Positions 1 through 9,824 are shown, counted from the first letter of the stretch. The stretch is 64,000 nt of DNA from Pseudomonas putida (GCF_028682175.1 NZ_JANHKS010000013.1:1-64000), one strand, 5' to 3'. Numbers and translations are program-made. Notes: a model not told the origin generated them from the letters alone.

Positions 1-6
1 CGATCT

Positions 7-62
7 GGCTTGCCGGCGGGGGCGATTGTACGGACGCCCCCGCCGGCAAGCCGTGCTGCTAC
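7..62. repeat. REP palindrome, family A
   Basis: Imperfect inverted repeat with arms GGCTTGCCGGCGGGGGCG and its complement, ending in GCTGCTAC. It lies just past the 3' end of the MerR gene. The same unit recurs about ten times in the window (family A, outer sequence GTAGCAGCACGGCTTGCC). Confidence 0.85.
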
Positions 63-1009
63 GTATCGAGTCTGCCCTCCAGAAACCGCTGCAAACGCTC
101 GCGCATCACGGCACCGTCGCTGCCCAGGCAACCGATCGGCGTGTCTTTGATGTCGTCCTGCACCATGTCGGCCATTTCCCCTGCCATCACCATCGGGCAA
201 CTCAACCCCAGGCCGAGCTTGAGCAGGCGTCTGGGTTGATAACCGTGGGGTTTGTGGTTGGAAAACAGCACCAGCGCATCGGGGCGAATCCGGCTGCAGA
301 CCAAACTCAGTTCCTCCAGCGGCTGGTCGGGAGACAAGACTGTGATCCGCGTGTGTGGCGTCGTCATCAGCAAGGCCGCGACCGACAGTTCAAGCTCGCG
401 GCACATGCCCGGAATCGATGCCAGCAGCACGTGTCGCTCGCGTGCGCCACCATCCCGTTGCAAAAGCCGCAGTGTACGCAGGCGCAGGAAGCCGTCGAAA
501 AACAGCCATTCGCTGATCTGGCCGTATGACTCCTTGCGCGCGGCGAAATCACGCCACACCGGCATCAACACGTTCTCGTAGGCGACCGGCACGGGGTAAA
601 CGGCGAACACGCCATCGACCAGTTGATCCAGCAAGGGCTCATCGAACGACGACGCGGCCTGACGCAGCCGGTCCTGCCAGACGCGCTGGCCGCCAGTGTC
701 GATGACACTGCGCGGACCTCGCGCGCGGGCGTCCTGGGTGCGGGTAGCGGCCAGAATCCTGCCAACCTTGCTCACTGCCACGCCCCGTTCGATCCAGCCG
801 GTGATGCGCTGGATCGTGTCGACGTCCTCCTCGGAGTACAGCCGGTGACCGCCCTCGGTGCGCGTCGGTGCAATCAGGCCGTAGCGGCGCTCCCAGGCGC
901 GCAGGGTGATCGGGTTGACCCCCGTGATACGCGACACTTCTCGAATCGGAAGCAGTTGATCGGCGGAAGGCCCCTCAGGAGTCGACGGGGTATCGAGCGA
1001 GTGAGCCAT
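59..1009 (-). CDS. MerR-family regulator, LitR/CarH-like, without B12-ligand residues
   Basis: Transcription factor of 316 aa: an N-terminal MerR winged helix (residues ~20-88, with RAWERRYG and GGHRLYSEEDVD) followed by a cobalamin-binding-like region (~110-310). By eye, the two motifs that hold adenosylcobalamin in CarH are not conserved. The W-x9-EH motif reads W152-x9-YG, and the lower-ligand His of the Rossmann motif is Arg204 (PGMCREL). That resembles the LitR class in P. putida that does not bind B12 and works with a LOV photoreceptor (recalled, not checked). The start was moved to 1009 (MAHSLDT), because the frame is open to 1054 only through unlikely N-terminal sequence. It is divergent from the membrane protein and pterin genes. 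Family assignment is secure; light sensing is inference. Confidence 0.85.
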   Translation of the reverse strand: MAHSLDTPSTPEGPSADQLLPIREVSRITGVNPITLRAWERRYGLIAPTRTEGGHRLYSEEDVDTIQRITGWIERGVAVSKVGRILAATRTQDARARGPRSVIDTGGQRVWQDRLRQAASSFDEPLLDQLVDGVFAVYPVPVAYENVLMPVWRDFAARKESYGQISEWLFFDGFLRLRTLRLLQRDGGARERHVLLASIPGMCRELELSVAALLMTTPHTRITVLSPDQPLEELSLVCSRIRPDALVLFSNHKPHGYQPRRLLKLGLGLSCPMVMAGEMADMVQDDIKDTPIGCLGSDGAVMRERLQRFLEGRLDT

Positions 1010-1225
1010 GTGGGTACCTGTCGCGACGTCAATAGAGAAGCGCCAATTGTACATCCCGCCCGACCGGGGATCGTCTCCGCCTCTGCGGAAGTTCTGAAAT
1101 GAAACATGAAATCAGGAATAATCCTTGCTTGCTTCCAGATGAAGCTGACGCGACGCCACCACCCCGGCGCCGCGCCTGTGACTTCCCCCACCCGGGAATC
1201 TCACTCGTCTTATTGGAGATACACA

Positions 1226-1786
1226 ATGTCTACCTCACCCGTCACGCTGATGGTTGCCCGTCGCGTCGCCCATGGCCAGTACCAGGAGATGATGAACTGG
1301 CTGCGCGAAGGCGAACAACTGGCCACCGACTTTCCCGGCTACCTGGGCTCAGGCGTGCTCGCACCGCCTCCGGGAGACGACGAATTCCAGATCATATTCC
1401 GCTTCGCCGATGAAGCCACCATGCACGCTTGGGAGCATTCTGCCTCCAGACGCTCCTGGTTGGTGCGTGGCAGCGGGCTGTTCGCCAAGAACTCCACCCA
1501 TCGCGTGCGCGGCATGGACGGCTGGTTCGGCGCCGTCGGTCAGCGCCCGCCCCGCTGGAAACAGGCAGTGGCAATCTGGCTGGCGTTCTTTCCGGTTTCA
1601 TTGATCTTCAACTTCGTGCTCGGCCCGCTGCTGGCGCAGTTCGATCTGGTGCCGCGAATCATGATCAGCACGCTGATCCTTACCCCGCTGATGGTGTTCT
1701 GGTTCATTCCGCTTTCCACGTACCTGCTGTCCGGGTGGCTCAACAGCGAGCCGCGCACACCGGTTGCGCCAGTTTCCACACGTTAG
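1226..1786 (+). CDS. Antibiotic-biosynthesis-monooxygenase-domain membrane protein
   Basis: About 186 aa. Residues 1-100 have the ABM ferredoxin-like fold signature (VTLMVARRV near the N terminus, then DEFQIIFRF and the AWEHS segment). Two hydrophobic helices follow (around AVAIWLAFFPVSLIFNFVLG and MISTLILTPLMVFWFIP). The start at 1226 has GGAG seven bases upstream; the frame is open to 1106 but that extension lacks a ribosome site. Such membrane-tailed ABM proteins are common in Pseudomonas and their substrate is unknown. It is the first gene divergent from the MerR regulator and precedes folM, so co-regulation with the pterin genes is plausible but not shown. Confidence 0.8.
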   Translation: MSTSPVTLMVARRVAHGQYQEMMNWLREGEQLATDFPGYLGSGVLAPPPGDDEFQIIFRFADEATMHAWEHSASRRSWLVRGSGLFAKNSTHRVRGMDGWFGAVGQRPPRWKQAVAIWLAFFPVSLIFNFVLGPLLAQFDLVPRIMISTLILTPLMVFWFIPLSTYLLSGWLNSEPRTPVAPVSTR

Positions 1787-1792
1787 CCCCCC

Positions 1793-1857
1793 GTAGCAGC
1801 ACGGCTTGCCGGCGTGGCGTACTCACGGTCGCCCCCGCCGGCAAGCCGTGCTGCTAC
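1793..1857. repeat. REP palindrome, family A
   Basis: Inverted repeat beginning GTAGCAGCACGGCTTGCC and ending with its complement, directly after the ABM gene stop. It may also terminate transcription or stabilise mRNA. Confidence 0.85.
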
Positions 1858-1994
1858 AACGGCAGGTGTGAGCAGGTTGTACAGCTGTGACCATTGCGTT
1901 AACTTTGCCTCCAGACGGTCGCTCTTTGATGGCGCAATGAAAGCAATCGGTGCCTGTCGCTTACCTGCCCTCCCCGATCACTGCGCGAGCTACC

Positions 1995-2705
1995 ATGACC
2001 TCCTCTCCCGCCCCTGTCCTGATTACTGGCGCCGGCCAGCGCGTCGGGCTGCATTGTGCAGAGCGGTTGCTGGCAGACGGTCAACCGGTGATCTTCAGCT
2101 ACCGCACCGAGCGCCCCGGCGTGCAGCGGCTCAGGGATCTGGGGGCGATTGCGATGCAGGCCGACTTTTCGTCCCAGGAGTCAGTGATGGCCTTCATCGC
2201 CCGCCTCAAGGACACGACCGACCGCCTGCGCGCCATTGTGCACAACGCTTCCGAATGGCTGGCCGAAACCCCGGGCGATCAGGGCGATGCATTCCTGAGC
2301 ATGTTCAATGTGCACATGCTCGCGCCGTACCTGATCAACCTGCATTGCGCCGAGCTGCTGCAACGCTCGACACCTGCGGACATCATTCACATCAGTGACG
2401 ACGTGACGCGCAAAGGCAGCAGCAAGCACCTGGCCTACTGCGCCACCAAGGCCGGCATGGAGAACCTGACGCTGTCGTTCGCGGCGAAGTTCGCTCCACA
2501 TATCAAGGTCAACGGCATCGCTCCGGCCATGCTGATATTCCAACCCGACGACGACGCGCATTACCGCGCGCAAACCCTGGCCAAGTCGGCACTGGGCATC
2601 GAACCCGGTGCCGAGGTGATCTACCAGAGCCTGCGCTATCTGCTGGACAGCCCGTACGTCACCGGCACCACAATGACCGTAAACGGTGGACGGCACGTCA
2701 AGTAA
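1995..2705 (+). CDS. folM: Dihydromonapterin reductase FolM (short-chain dehydrogenase)
   Basis: SDR of 236 aa. It has an N-terminal TGAGQRVG dinucleotide-binding loop (11-18), the NAS motif (84-86), and catalytic Ser134, Tyr148 and Lys152 (YCATK). FolM reduces 7,8-dihydromonapterin to tetrahydromonapterin, the cofactor of phenylalanine hydroxylase in pseudomonads. The two downstream genes, folE and folX, supply its substrate, which makes FolM much more likely than a generic SDR. The start at 1995 (MTSSPAP) puts the glycine loop at the usual distance; the frame is open to 1950. folE follows after 21 bases, so these are probably one operon. Confidence 0.9.
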   Translation: MTSSPAPVLITGAGQRVGLHCAERLLADGQPVIFSYRTERPGVQRLRDLGAIAMQADFSSQESVMAFIARLKDTTDRLRAIVHNASEWLAETPGDQGDAFLSMFNVHMLAPYLINLHCAELLQRSTPADIIHISDDVTRKGSSKHLAYCATKAGMENLTLSFAAKFAPHIKVNGIAPAMLIFQPDDDAHYRAQTLAKSALGIEPGAEVIYQSLRYLLDSPYVTGTTMTVNGGRHVK

Positions 2706-2726
2706 GCCGCCCCGAGGAACCCTTTG

Positions 2727-3287
2727 ATGACACTGTCACTGCCTGAGCACTATCGTGAAATCCTGGTCGGACTGGGCGAAGACCCACAACGCGAAGGCCT
2801 GCTGGATACCCCCAAGCGCGCGGCCAAGGCCATGCAGTACCTGTGTCACGGCTACGAACAGACCCTGGAAGAAATCGTCAACGGTGCGCTGTTCGCCTCC
2901 GACAACGACGAGATGGTGATCGTCAAGGACATCGAGCTGTATTCGCTGTGCGAGCACCACCTGTTGCCGTTCATTGGCAAGGCGCATGTCGCCTACATTC
3001 CCACCGGCAAGGTACTTGGCCTGTCGAAGATCGCGCGGATCGTGGACATGTACGCCCGCCGCCTGCAAATCCAGGAAAACCTGACCCGGCAGATCGCCGA
3101 TGCGGTACAGAGCGTGACCAATGCCGCGGGCGTGGCGGTGGTCATCGAAGCGCAGCACATGTGCATGATGATGCGCGGCGTCGAGAAACAGAACTCGACC
3201 ATGAACACCTCGGTGATGCTGGGTGCATTTCGCGAGTCGAACACGACACGGATGGAATTCCTGCAACTGATCGGACGGAGCAAGTAA
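2727..3287 (+). CDS. folE: GTP cyclohydrolase I (FolE1)
   Basis: 186 aa, the normal length for type IA GTP cyclohydrolase. It converts GTP to dihydroneopterin triphosphate. The zinc ligands are visible: Cys75 and His78 in CEHH, and Cys146 in AQHMCMM. The ATG at 2727 has GAGGAA seven bases upstream; an in-frame TTG one codon earlier is ignored. It sits between folM and folX, so this copy probably serves monapterin synthesis, and perhaps folate antenna supply for photolyase. Pseudomonads often carry a second FolE paralogue. folE is among the light-induced genes I recall for P. putida. Confidence 0.96.
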   Translation: MTLSLPEHYREILVGLGEDPQREGLLDTPKRAAKAMQYLCHGYEQTLEEIVNGALFASDNDEMVIVKDIELYSLCEHHLLPFIGKAHVAYIPTGKVLGLSKIARIVDMYARRLQIQENLTRQIADAVQSVTNAAGVAVVIEAQHMCMMMRGVEKQNSTMNTSVMLGAFRESNTTRMEFLQLIGRSK

Positions 3288-3290
3288 GCC

Positions 3291-3662
3291 ATGGCCAGAC
3301 TCGAACCCGGCACCGCACGCATCCGCGTCAAGGACCTGTGCCTGCGCACCTACATCGGCATCAACGAAGACGAAATCCTCAACAAGCAGGACGTCCTGAT
3401 CAACCTGACGATTCTGTACGCGGCCCAGGAGGCGGTGCGCGACAACGACATCGACCACGCGCTCAACTACCGCACCATCACCAAGGCGATCATTCAGCAC
3501 GTCGAGAGCAACCGCTTTGCGCTGCTCGAACGCCTGACCCAAGAGGTGCTGGACCTGGTGATGAGCCATGAGCCGGTTCGCTATGCCGAGGTGGAAGTCG
3601 ACAAGCCCCACGCCCTGCGCTTTGCCGAGTCGGTGTCGATCACCCTGGCCGCCGAGCGCTAG
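3291..3662 (+). CDS. folX: Dihydroneopterin triphosphate 2'-epimerase FolX
   Basis: 123 aa of the FolB/FolX family, epimerising dihydroneopterin triphosphate to the monapterin form. The stretches [29 protein letters not shown] and [12 protein letters not shown] match E. coli FolX as remembered, rather than FolB aldolase. It begins three bases after the folE stop, so translational coupling is likely. With folM and folE it completes a three-gene tetrahydromonapterin pathway. Confidence 0.95.
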   Translation: MARLEPGTARIRVKDLCLRTYIGINEDEILNKQDVLINLTILYAAQEAVRDNDIDHALNYRTITKAIIQHVESNRFALLERLTQEVLDLVMSHEPVRYAEVEVDKPHALRFAESVSITLAAER

Positions 3663-3705
3663 GCGCCGTTAAAATTCGCATCAATACTTTACACGTGAGC
3701 CCGCC

Positions 3706-4002
3706 ATGACCGAGCAACAACGCCTCGAACTCGAAGCCGCCGCCTTCCGCCGTCTGGTCGCGCACCTGGACAGCCGCAAGGACGTGCAGAACATCGACCT
3801 GATGAACCTTTCCGGTTTCTGCCGCAACTGCCTGTCCAAATGGTACAAGGCCGCTGCCGACGAGAAGCAGATCGACATCAGCCTGGATGACGCCCGCGAA
3901 GTGGTTTACGGCATGCCGTACAGCGAGTGGAAATCCCTTTATCAGAAAGAAGCCAGCGCCGAGCAGCAAGCGGCGTTTGCCAAGGAAAAGAAGCATGACT
4001 GA
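3706..4002 (+). CDS. DUF1244 (SMc04008-like) protein
   Basis: 98 aa, small and soluble. It has the conserved core NLSGFCRNCLSKWYKAAA with two cysteines, and a C-terminal YGMPYSEWKSLYQKEA. The family is widespread in proteobacteria, with a solved structure but no assigned function. Its stop overlaps the next gene (HopJ family) by 8 bases, so the two are co-translated. It follows folX by only 43 bases and may belong to the same transcript. Confidence 0.88.
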   Translation: MTEQQRLELEAAAFRRLVAHLDSRKDVQNIDLMNLSGFCRNCLSKWYKAAADEKQIDISLDDAREVVYGMPYSEWKSLYQKEASAEQQAAFAKEKKHD

Positions 4003-4336
4003 CCTGAACACCCTGCGCATGAGCCTCGCATCCGGCGAGCACGTTTTTGCCGACACCCTGGCATTTGTGGCCGAGCATTACGACTACCAGCCGCAAGCGT
4101 TCAGCAACGGCCCGGTGGAAAACGCCGCAGGCCAGAACGAAGGTTCGTGCAAGACCCTGGGCCTGGCCGTGCTGGAAGGCTTGAGCGATGAAGAAGCGCT
4201 GCTGGCGTTCGGCGAGCACTACCGCTCCGTCGTCGCAACCCCCGAAGGCAGCGACCACGGCAACATCCGCGCACTGATAGCCCACGGTTTGGCCGGCGTG
4301 AAGTTTTCAGGCGAACCACTCAAACGCAAGGTGTAA
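3995..4336 (+). CDS. HopJ-family protein
   Basis: 113 aa. It matches the HopJ family (HYDYQPQAFSNG, NAAGQNEGSCKT, FGEHYRSV, GVKFSG). The name comes from P. syringae type III effector nomenclature, but the family is chromosomal and present in many non-pathogenic pseudomonads, so secretion should not be assumed. There is no secretion signal or hrp box in view. The ATG lies inside the end of the DUF1244 gene (ATGACTGA overlap), and the pair is probably functionally linked. Confidence 0.85.
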   Translation: MTDLNTLRMSLASGEHVFADTLAFVAEHYDYQPQAFSNGPVENAAGQNEGSCKTLGLAVLEGLSDEEALLAFGEHYRSVVATPEGSDHGNIRALIAHGLAGVKFSGEPLKRKV

Positions 4337-4343
4337 CACCCAT

Positions 4344-4609
4344 TGTAGGAGCGCGCTTGCCCGCGATTGCGGTGGGTCAGAAACATTGATGCGATTGACA
4401 CACAGCCATCGCGGGCAAGCGCGCTCCTACAGGATCAATACCGCCCCGTAGCAGCACGGCTTGCCGGCGGGAGCGATCTTGAGGGCGCCATCGCGAGCAA
4501 GCTCACTCCTACAGGATCAACACCACCCCGTAGCAGCACGGCTTGCCGGCGGGAGCGATCTCGAGGACGCCATCGTCCGAATGCGGCCCAGACCAAGCCC
4601 GCTCCTACA
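4344..4609. repeat. Cluster of three REP units, one family B and two A/B hybrids
   Basis: 4344-4431 is a family B palindrome (TGTAGGAGCGCGCTTGCCCGCGAT and complement). 4448-4513 and 4530-4609 each start with a family A arm (GTAGCAGCACGGCTTGCCGG) but end in a family B arm (CTCACTCCTACA or CCCGCTCCTACA), so their halves are not complementary. They occupy the whole space between the HopJ-family gene and the trxB terminator. Confidence 0.85.
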
Positions 4610-4620
4610 CTGCGAACACA

Positions 4621-4651
4621 AAAAAAACCGGCTCAATGAGCCGGTTTTTTT
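4621..4651. terminator. Bidirectional intrinsic terminator
   Basis: Stem AACCGGCTC / GAGCCGGTT (4627-4646) with an A-run before and a T-run after. It can end trxB transcription (minus strand) and also serve the plus strand. Confidence 0.9.
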
Positions 4652-4666
4652 GTTTGCAGCAGACAA

Positions 4667-5638
<972 letters not shown>

Positions 5639-5760
5639 CTATTGACCGGCCAACGTTTACCTGTGGTCGGAGTTACAGTTTTCGAACCGGCGAACCGGTG
5701 CATCTATTAGGGACGGAGCACGGCTCGCATTGGCTCGTGCCCCTTCCTGAAAAATCTGGA

Positions 5761-5782
5761 TGCTGCGGCTCACACCGCAGCA
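5761..5782 (-). terminator. Probable terminator of the peroxiredoxin gene
   Basis: Perfect stem TGCTGCGG / CCGCAGCA with a 6-base loop, just downstream of the peroxiredoxin stop on the minus strand. A short T-run follows a few bases later. Confidence 0.65.
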
Positions 5783-5788
5783 AGGGTA

Positions 5789-6388
5789 TTACAGGCTCTT
5801 GGCGTTTTCAGCCAGGTAGTCGGCAACGCCCGAAGCGTCAGCCTTCATGCCTTTCTGGCCCGGACGCCAGCCAGCAGGGCAGACTTCGCCGTGCTGTTCG
5901 GTGAACTGCAGGGCTTCGACCAGACGCACCATGTCGTCTACGTCGCGACCCAGCGGCAGGTTGTTCACGACCTGGTGCTGAACCACGCCATTCTGGTCGA
6001 TCAGGAACGAACCGCGCAGCGCAACGCCGTCTTCGTGTTCGATACCGTAAGCGCGAGTGATCTCGTGCTTGATGTCGGCAACCATGGTGAACTGGACCGG
6101 GCCAATGCCGCCCTTTTCAACCGGGGTGTTGCGCCATGCGGCGTGGGTGAAGTGCGAGTCGACGGAAACGCCGACCACTTCTACGCCCAGGTCGCGGAAT
6201 TTAGCGATGCGGTTGTCGTGCGCGATGATTTCCGACGGGCATACGAACGTGAAGTCCAGAGGCCAGAAGAACAGCACGACGTATTTGCCACGCAGGGAAG
6301 ACAGCTGGAAGCTGTCGACGATCGAACCGTCACCCAGGACTGCCGCTGCGGTGAAATCAGGGGCTTGTTTGTTTACCAGAACGCTCAT
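5789..6388 (-). CDS. 2-Cys peroxiredoxin (AhpC/Tsa type)
   Basis: 199 aa. It reduces hydrogen peroxide and organic peroxides at peroxidatic Cys50 (DFTFVCPSE), with resolving Cys170 in GEVCPAGW near the C terminus, so it is a typical 2-Cys enzyme. The start at 6388 (MSVLVNK) has AAGGAGT upstream; the frame is open to 6409 without a ribosome site. It is transcribed in the same direction as trxB with about 160 bases between, including its own terminator. Its electron donor may be AhpF or thioredoxin; the sequence does not decide. Confidence 0.95.
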   Translation of the reverse strand: MSVLVNKQAPDFTAAAVLGDGSIVDSFQLSSLRGKYVVLFFWPLDFTFVCPSEIIAHDNRIAKFRDLGVEVVGVSVDSHFTHAAWRNTPVEKGGIGPVQFTMVADIKHEITRAYGIEHEDGVALRGSFLIDQNGVVQHQVVNNLPLGRDVDDMVRLVEALQFTEQHGEVCPAGWRPGQKGMKADASGVADYLAENAKSL

Positions 6389-6649
6389 TACGACTCCTTC
6401 GAGGTTCAAAGTGAATGGGAATAGGTCTAAAAGTTGCCCGCAAGCTTATCGGGGCGGGGAAGATTAAGGAAATATCGATTCACAATCCAGTTCATAGACA
6501 GCACCTATTCCGACAAAGCGTGTCGCAAGCCTTGTGGATAGACTTTATCCCCAGCAGATTGTTTCGGCGAATGTCGCCGCGCTGATCCAGCTTCCGCGCC
6601 CGACGCAAAGCCGGTAAGGTCGGCGCGACTTCAACACTCGGAGGCCCTT

Positions 6650-7405
6650 ATGCCCGCACCCGCCCTTTCCGGCCCGCAATACCTGCGTGAAGGCTTGAAA
6701 CTGGTTCTAAGCCCGAGCCTGCGCCTGTTCGTGCTGCTGCCGCTGACCATCAACCTGGTGCTGTTCAGCGCGCTCATCTACTTTGCCGGCCACGAGTTCA
6801 GCCTGTGGGTCGATTCGTTCATGCCCACGCTGCCCAGCTGGCTGAGCTTCCTGAACTACATCCTATGGCCCCTTTTCGTGGTGCTGGTGGTGCTCATGGT
6901 GTTCTTCACCTTCACCATGATCGCCAACGTCATTGCCGCGCCGTTCAACGGCTTTCTCGCGGAAAAGGTCGAGGTGGTCGTGCGTGGCACCGACGACTTC
7001 CCGGCCTTCAGCTGGGGTGAACTGGTGGCGATGGTCCCGCGCACCTTCGGCCGGGAGATGCGCAAACTGGGCTACTTCCTGCCCCGCGCCATCGGGCTGT
7101 TCATCCTCTCGTGGATCCCGGTGGTGAACATCATCGCCGCGCCACTGTGGCTGCTGTTCGGCGTGTGGATGATGGCCATCCAGTACATCGACTACCCCGC
7201 CGACAACCACAAGATGAGCTGGCAAGACATGCTCGCCTGGCTGCGCGCCAAACGCTGGCAGAGCATGAGCTTCGGCGGCATCGTCTATCTGGTGCTGCTG
7301 ATCCCGGTGGTCAACATCCTGATGATGCCGGCAGCGGTGGCGGGGGCGACGTTGTTCTGGGTGAGGGAGCGTGGGGCTGAAACTCTGGTATCGCAGCCGA
7401 GCTGA
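6650..7405 (+). CDS. cysZ: Sulfate transporter CysZ
   Basis: 251 aa inner-membrane protein of the CysZ family, which imports sulfate for cysteine synthesis. It has long hydrophobic helices near residues 25-47, 68-95, 145-175 and 210-240, and family sequence such as [18 protein letters not shown] and YIDYPADNH. It diverges from the peroxiredoxin. The 260-base intergenic region between them shows no clear operator to me. A hairpin follows the stop. Confidence 0.93.
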   Translation: MPAPALSGPQYLREGLKLVLSPSLRLFVLLPLTINLVLFSALIYFAGHEFSLWVDSFMPTLPSWLSFLNYILWPLFVVLVVLMVFFTFTMIANVIAAPFNGFLAEKVEVVVRGTDDFPAFSWGELVAMVPRTFGREMRKLGYFLPRAIGLFILSWIPVVNIIAAPLWLLFGVWMMAIQYIDYPADNHKMSWQDMLAWLRAKRWQSMSFGGIVYLVLLIPVVNILMMPAAVAGATLFWVRERGAETLVSQPS

Positions 7406-7411
7406 CGGAAA

Positions 7412-7433
7412 GAGGGCCTCTGATGGGGCCCTC
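7412..7433. terminator. Terminator-like hairpin between convergent genes
   Basis: GAGGGCC / GGGCCCTC stem lying between the cysZ stop and the end of the convergent membrane protein gene. The T-run is weak. Confidence 0.55.
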
Positions 7434-7441
7434 GTCTTGAT

Positions 7442-8056
7442 CTATTGACGGGCTGAGTTCATGTCGATTGCGATGGAAAGCCCGACACCCCAATAGATGA
7501 CTCCGATGAACATCCACAGTTTGTTCGAGACCGTAAACCCGCTGTTGCGAAGACCGTCTGGGTGGTCATCCAGCTGGTTCATGAAAGTCTGTACCCTGCG
7601 CACGATCAGGCACTGCAGCAGCAGCGGTACAACGGACATCCTGACCAGGGTAATGACGCCAAAACCCGTGAAAGGCTCCCCGCGCAGCGCCTGGATCAAC
7701 CCCTTCATGAACCCGATGGTGTGAGGCACGGACGCGAGCAAAATCATCCCCGCACCAGAAGCAGCCCAGTAGGGCATTGCGCCCTTGCCTTGAGCCTTGA
7801 GCAGCCCGTCGACCTTGTAGAAAAGCGAAGGCAGATAGAAAAGCCCGAATAGCGTACGCGCAACTGGCCATATCGACCTTCCGGAATGCGCCTTGTAAGC
7901 CGACCAGTTCTTGAAGCACCAATAGATGCCGTACAGGCCCGAGGTGACGATCAACATGATGGTCAGCTTGTCGGGCGACACGATAAAAAACGGCGCACCC
8001 TTCTTGGGTGGATCCGTCAGGCTTGCAGCAGGCGGCGTATAAAAGACGTCAGACAC
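7442..8056 (-). CDS. Multi-pass membrane protein, unknown function
   Basis: 204 aa with about four hydrophobic segments: ~30-50 (KLTIMLIVTSGLYGIYWC), ~65-80, ~98-116 and ~180-198. The segment GLYGIYWCFKNWSAYK resembles small DUF4234-type membrane proteins, but I do not recognise a characterised family. No catalytic motifs are visible. It is a single gene convergent with cysZ. Confidence 0.75.
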   Translation of the reverse strand: MSDVFYTPPAASLTDPPKKGAPFFIVSPDKLTIMLIVTSGLYGIYWCFKNWSAYKAHSGRSIWPVARTLFGLFYLPSLFYKVDGLLKAQGKGAMPYWAASGAGMILLASVPHTIGFMKGLIQALRGEPFTGFGVITLVRMSVVPLLLQCLIVRRVQTFMNQLDDHPDGLRNSGFTVSNKLWMFIGVIYWGVGLSIAIDMNSARQ

Positions 8057-8225
8057 ATCGTTCCCTCGGTGAGTTGAGTGTCGAGCATCCTAGCGGCGAA
8101 AACGTGCTTTTAATCACCATCAGAAAAATCAAGAACAGTCCTACAACACTCTTCCATACATCCCACAAACGACCTGTTCAACGATGGACAGGCCCACTTC
8201 GGGCGCTTTCCTTATCGGGGGTGTC

Positions 8226-8531
8226 ATGTCCATGGAATCCAACAGAGTAAACCCGTCCAACCCGCCCACATCCACACTGCTCAAGCAAAAGCCCAAACCC
8301 GAGCCCAATGCACCCAAATTCATGCAGGCACTGGCCGACGCCGTGGAAAAGGTATCGTCCAGAACCCTCCAGCCGGAACCGGCCAGCCTCTCAAGGCAGG
8401 TGAAGCCGCGTTCGCACCTGGAACTGGTCAGCCTCAACCCGGTCCAGACCCATTACATCCCGCAAGCGTCTGCGCTGGAAAAAGTGGGCAAGTCGCGGAT
8501 CGTGCCGTTTGTGACAGGAAACGGGATTTGA
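8226..8531 (+). CDS. Small hypothetical protein
   Basis: 101 aa if started at 8226 (MSMESNRVNP), which has a G-rich stretch upstream. The same frame is open to 8184. It is Pro/Lys/Ser-rich and soluble, with no domain I recognise. An antisense frame overlaps it, and coding potential is uncertain. It is placed here because the codon pattern is consistent over the frame and the surrounding 600 bases otherwise lack a gene. Confidence 0.4.
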   Translation: MSMESNRVNPSNPPTSTLLKQKPKPEPNAPKFMQALADAVEKVSSRTLQPEPASLSRQVKPRSHLELVSLNPVQTHYIPQASALEKVGKSRIVPFVTGNGI

Positions 8532-8657
8532 AGCCGGCTGCATGATCAGCCGGTCGCGGGCGGATCCATAACAGATTCGCCCGCCACCCGACCGCCGTCA
8601 CAAATCCATCATTCAACCGCCACACAAGCGCAACGCAGGCCTCTGAAACTTGCTGTC

Positions 8658-9824
8658 ATGAGTAAATCCCTGCGCATTACCCTGATCACCGAAACCTACG
8701 CGCCTGAAATCAACGGTGTGGCCAACACATTGAGCCGGCTGTGCGATGGTTTGCGCACCCGTGGGCATCGGGTCGAGGTGATTCGGCCGCGTCAGAGTGA
8801 CGACGAGTTGCGGGCTGCGGGGGAGGATCTGATGTTGTGTCGCGGCTGGCCGATTCCGGGGTATCCGGGGTTGCAGTGGGGGCAGTCGTCGATGCACAAG
8901 CTGTTGCGACGCTGGCAGCGTAACCGGCCTGACGTGCTGTACATCGCTACCGAGGGCCCGCTGGGGTTGTCAGCGTTGCGTGCGGCCCGGCGGTTGCGCA
9001 TTGCGATTGTCAGTGGCTTTCACACCAACTTTCAGCAATACACGCGCACGTACGGGCTGGGGTTCATTACGCGGATCCTGACCAGTTACCTGCGCTGGTT
9101 TCACAACCGTTCCAACGCCACGCTGGTGCCGAGTGTCAGCCAGAAGACCGAGCTTGAACGGCGCGGTTTCGAGCGCCTGGAGTTGCTGTCGCGGGGGGTG
9201 GATTGCCAGTTGTTTCACCCTTCGAAGCGTTCGAATTTTCTGCGTGAAGCCTGGGGCCTCGAACCGGGTGACACGGCGGTGGTGCACGTCGGGCGCCTGG
9301 CGCAGGAGAAGAACCTGGGGCTGCTCAAGAACAGCTTCGAGAAGCTGGTCGATGCCTATCCCGACAAGAAGCTCAAATTGGTGATCGTCGGCGACGGCCC
9401 CATGCGTGCACCGCTGGAGCAGCAACTTCCCGATGCCATCTTCTGTGGCACACAGCGTGGTGAGGCGCTGGCGGCGCACTATGCGTCGGGCGATCTGTTC
9501 CTGTTCCCCAGCCTGACGGAAACCTTCGGCAACGTGGTGCTCGAAGCCCTCGCCTCGGGGTTGGGGGTGGTGGCCTACGACGAGGCCGCAGCGGCGCAGC
9601 ACATCCGCCATGGCCACAACGGCGCGCTGGCGATGCCTGGAGATGAGGAAGGGTTTATCGACGCGGCGTGCTGGATGCTCGAAGACGAAGAAAACCTGCG
9701 CCGAGTTCGTTTGAACGCTCGGCAACACGCCAGCCGCCAGGGCTGGGCAGGCATCATCGATGCATTCGAGGGTTATCTGCGCCACGCGAGCGAGACGCGC
9801 GATGGGGTGATACTGGGCGTTTGA
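8658..9824 (+). CDS. GT4-family glycosyltransferase (PimB-like)
   Basis: 388 aa, GT-B fold. The N-terminal acceptor domain begins ITETYAPEINGVANTL. The C-terminal donor domain has HVGRLAQEKNL (~213), IVGDGP (~248), FPSLTETFGNVVLEALASG (~283) with the ETFG and E-x7-E nucleotide-sugar motifs, and no signal peptide. The homologous locus in P. aeruginosa (PA0842 region, by recalled synteny) has been linked to glycolipids made under phosphate limitation, so a diacylglycerol glycosyltransferase role is possible. I see no convincing Pho box upstream. Confidence 0.88.
   Translation: MSKSLRITLITETYAPEINGVANTLSRLCDGLRTRGHRVEVIRPRQSDDELRAAGEDLMLCRGWPIPGYPGLQWGQSSMHKLLRRWQRNRPDVLYIATEGPLGLSALRAARRLRIAIVSGFHTNFQQYTRTYGLGFITRILTSYLRWFHNRSNATLVPSVSQKTELERRGFERLELLSRGVDCQLFHPSKRSNFLREAWGLEPGDTAVVHVGRLAQEKNLGLLKNSFEKLVDAYPDKKLKLVIVGDGPMRAPLEQQLPDAIFCGTQRGEALAAHYASGDLFLFPSLTETFGNVVLEALASGLGVVAYDEAAAAQHIRHGHNGALAMPGDEEGFIDAACWMLEDEENLRRVRLNARQHASRQGWAGIIDAFEGYLRHASETRDGVILGV

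Noticed and set aside
1047..1053. TTGTACA near the MerR/ABM divergent promoters, and another at 1877-1883 before folM, as LitR operators
   Set aside because: Neither has a partner half-site at N12 on either side. Single TGTACA words are expected several times by chance in 64 kb.
3995..4336. HopJ-family protein as evidence of a plant-pathogen type III effector repertoire
   Set aside because: The family is chromosomal in many non-pathogenic pseudomonads, and no hrp box or type III genes are present.
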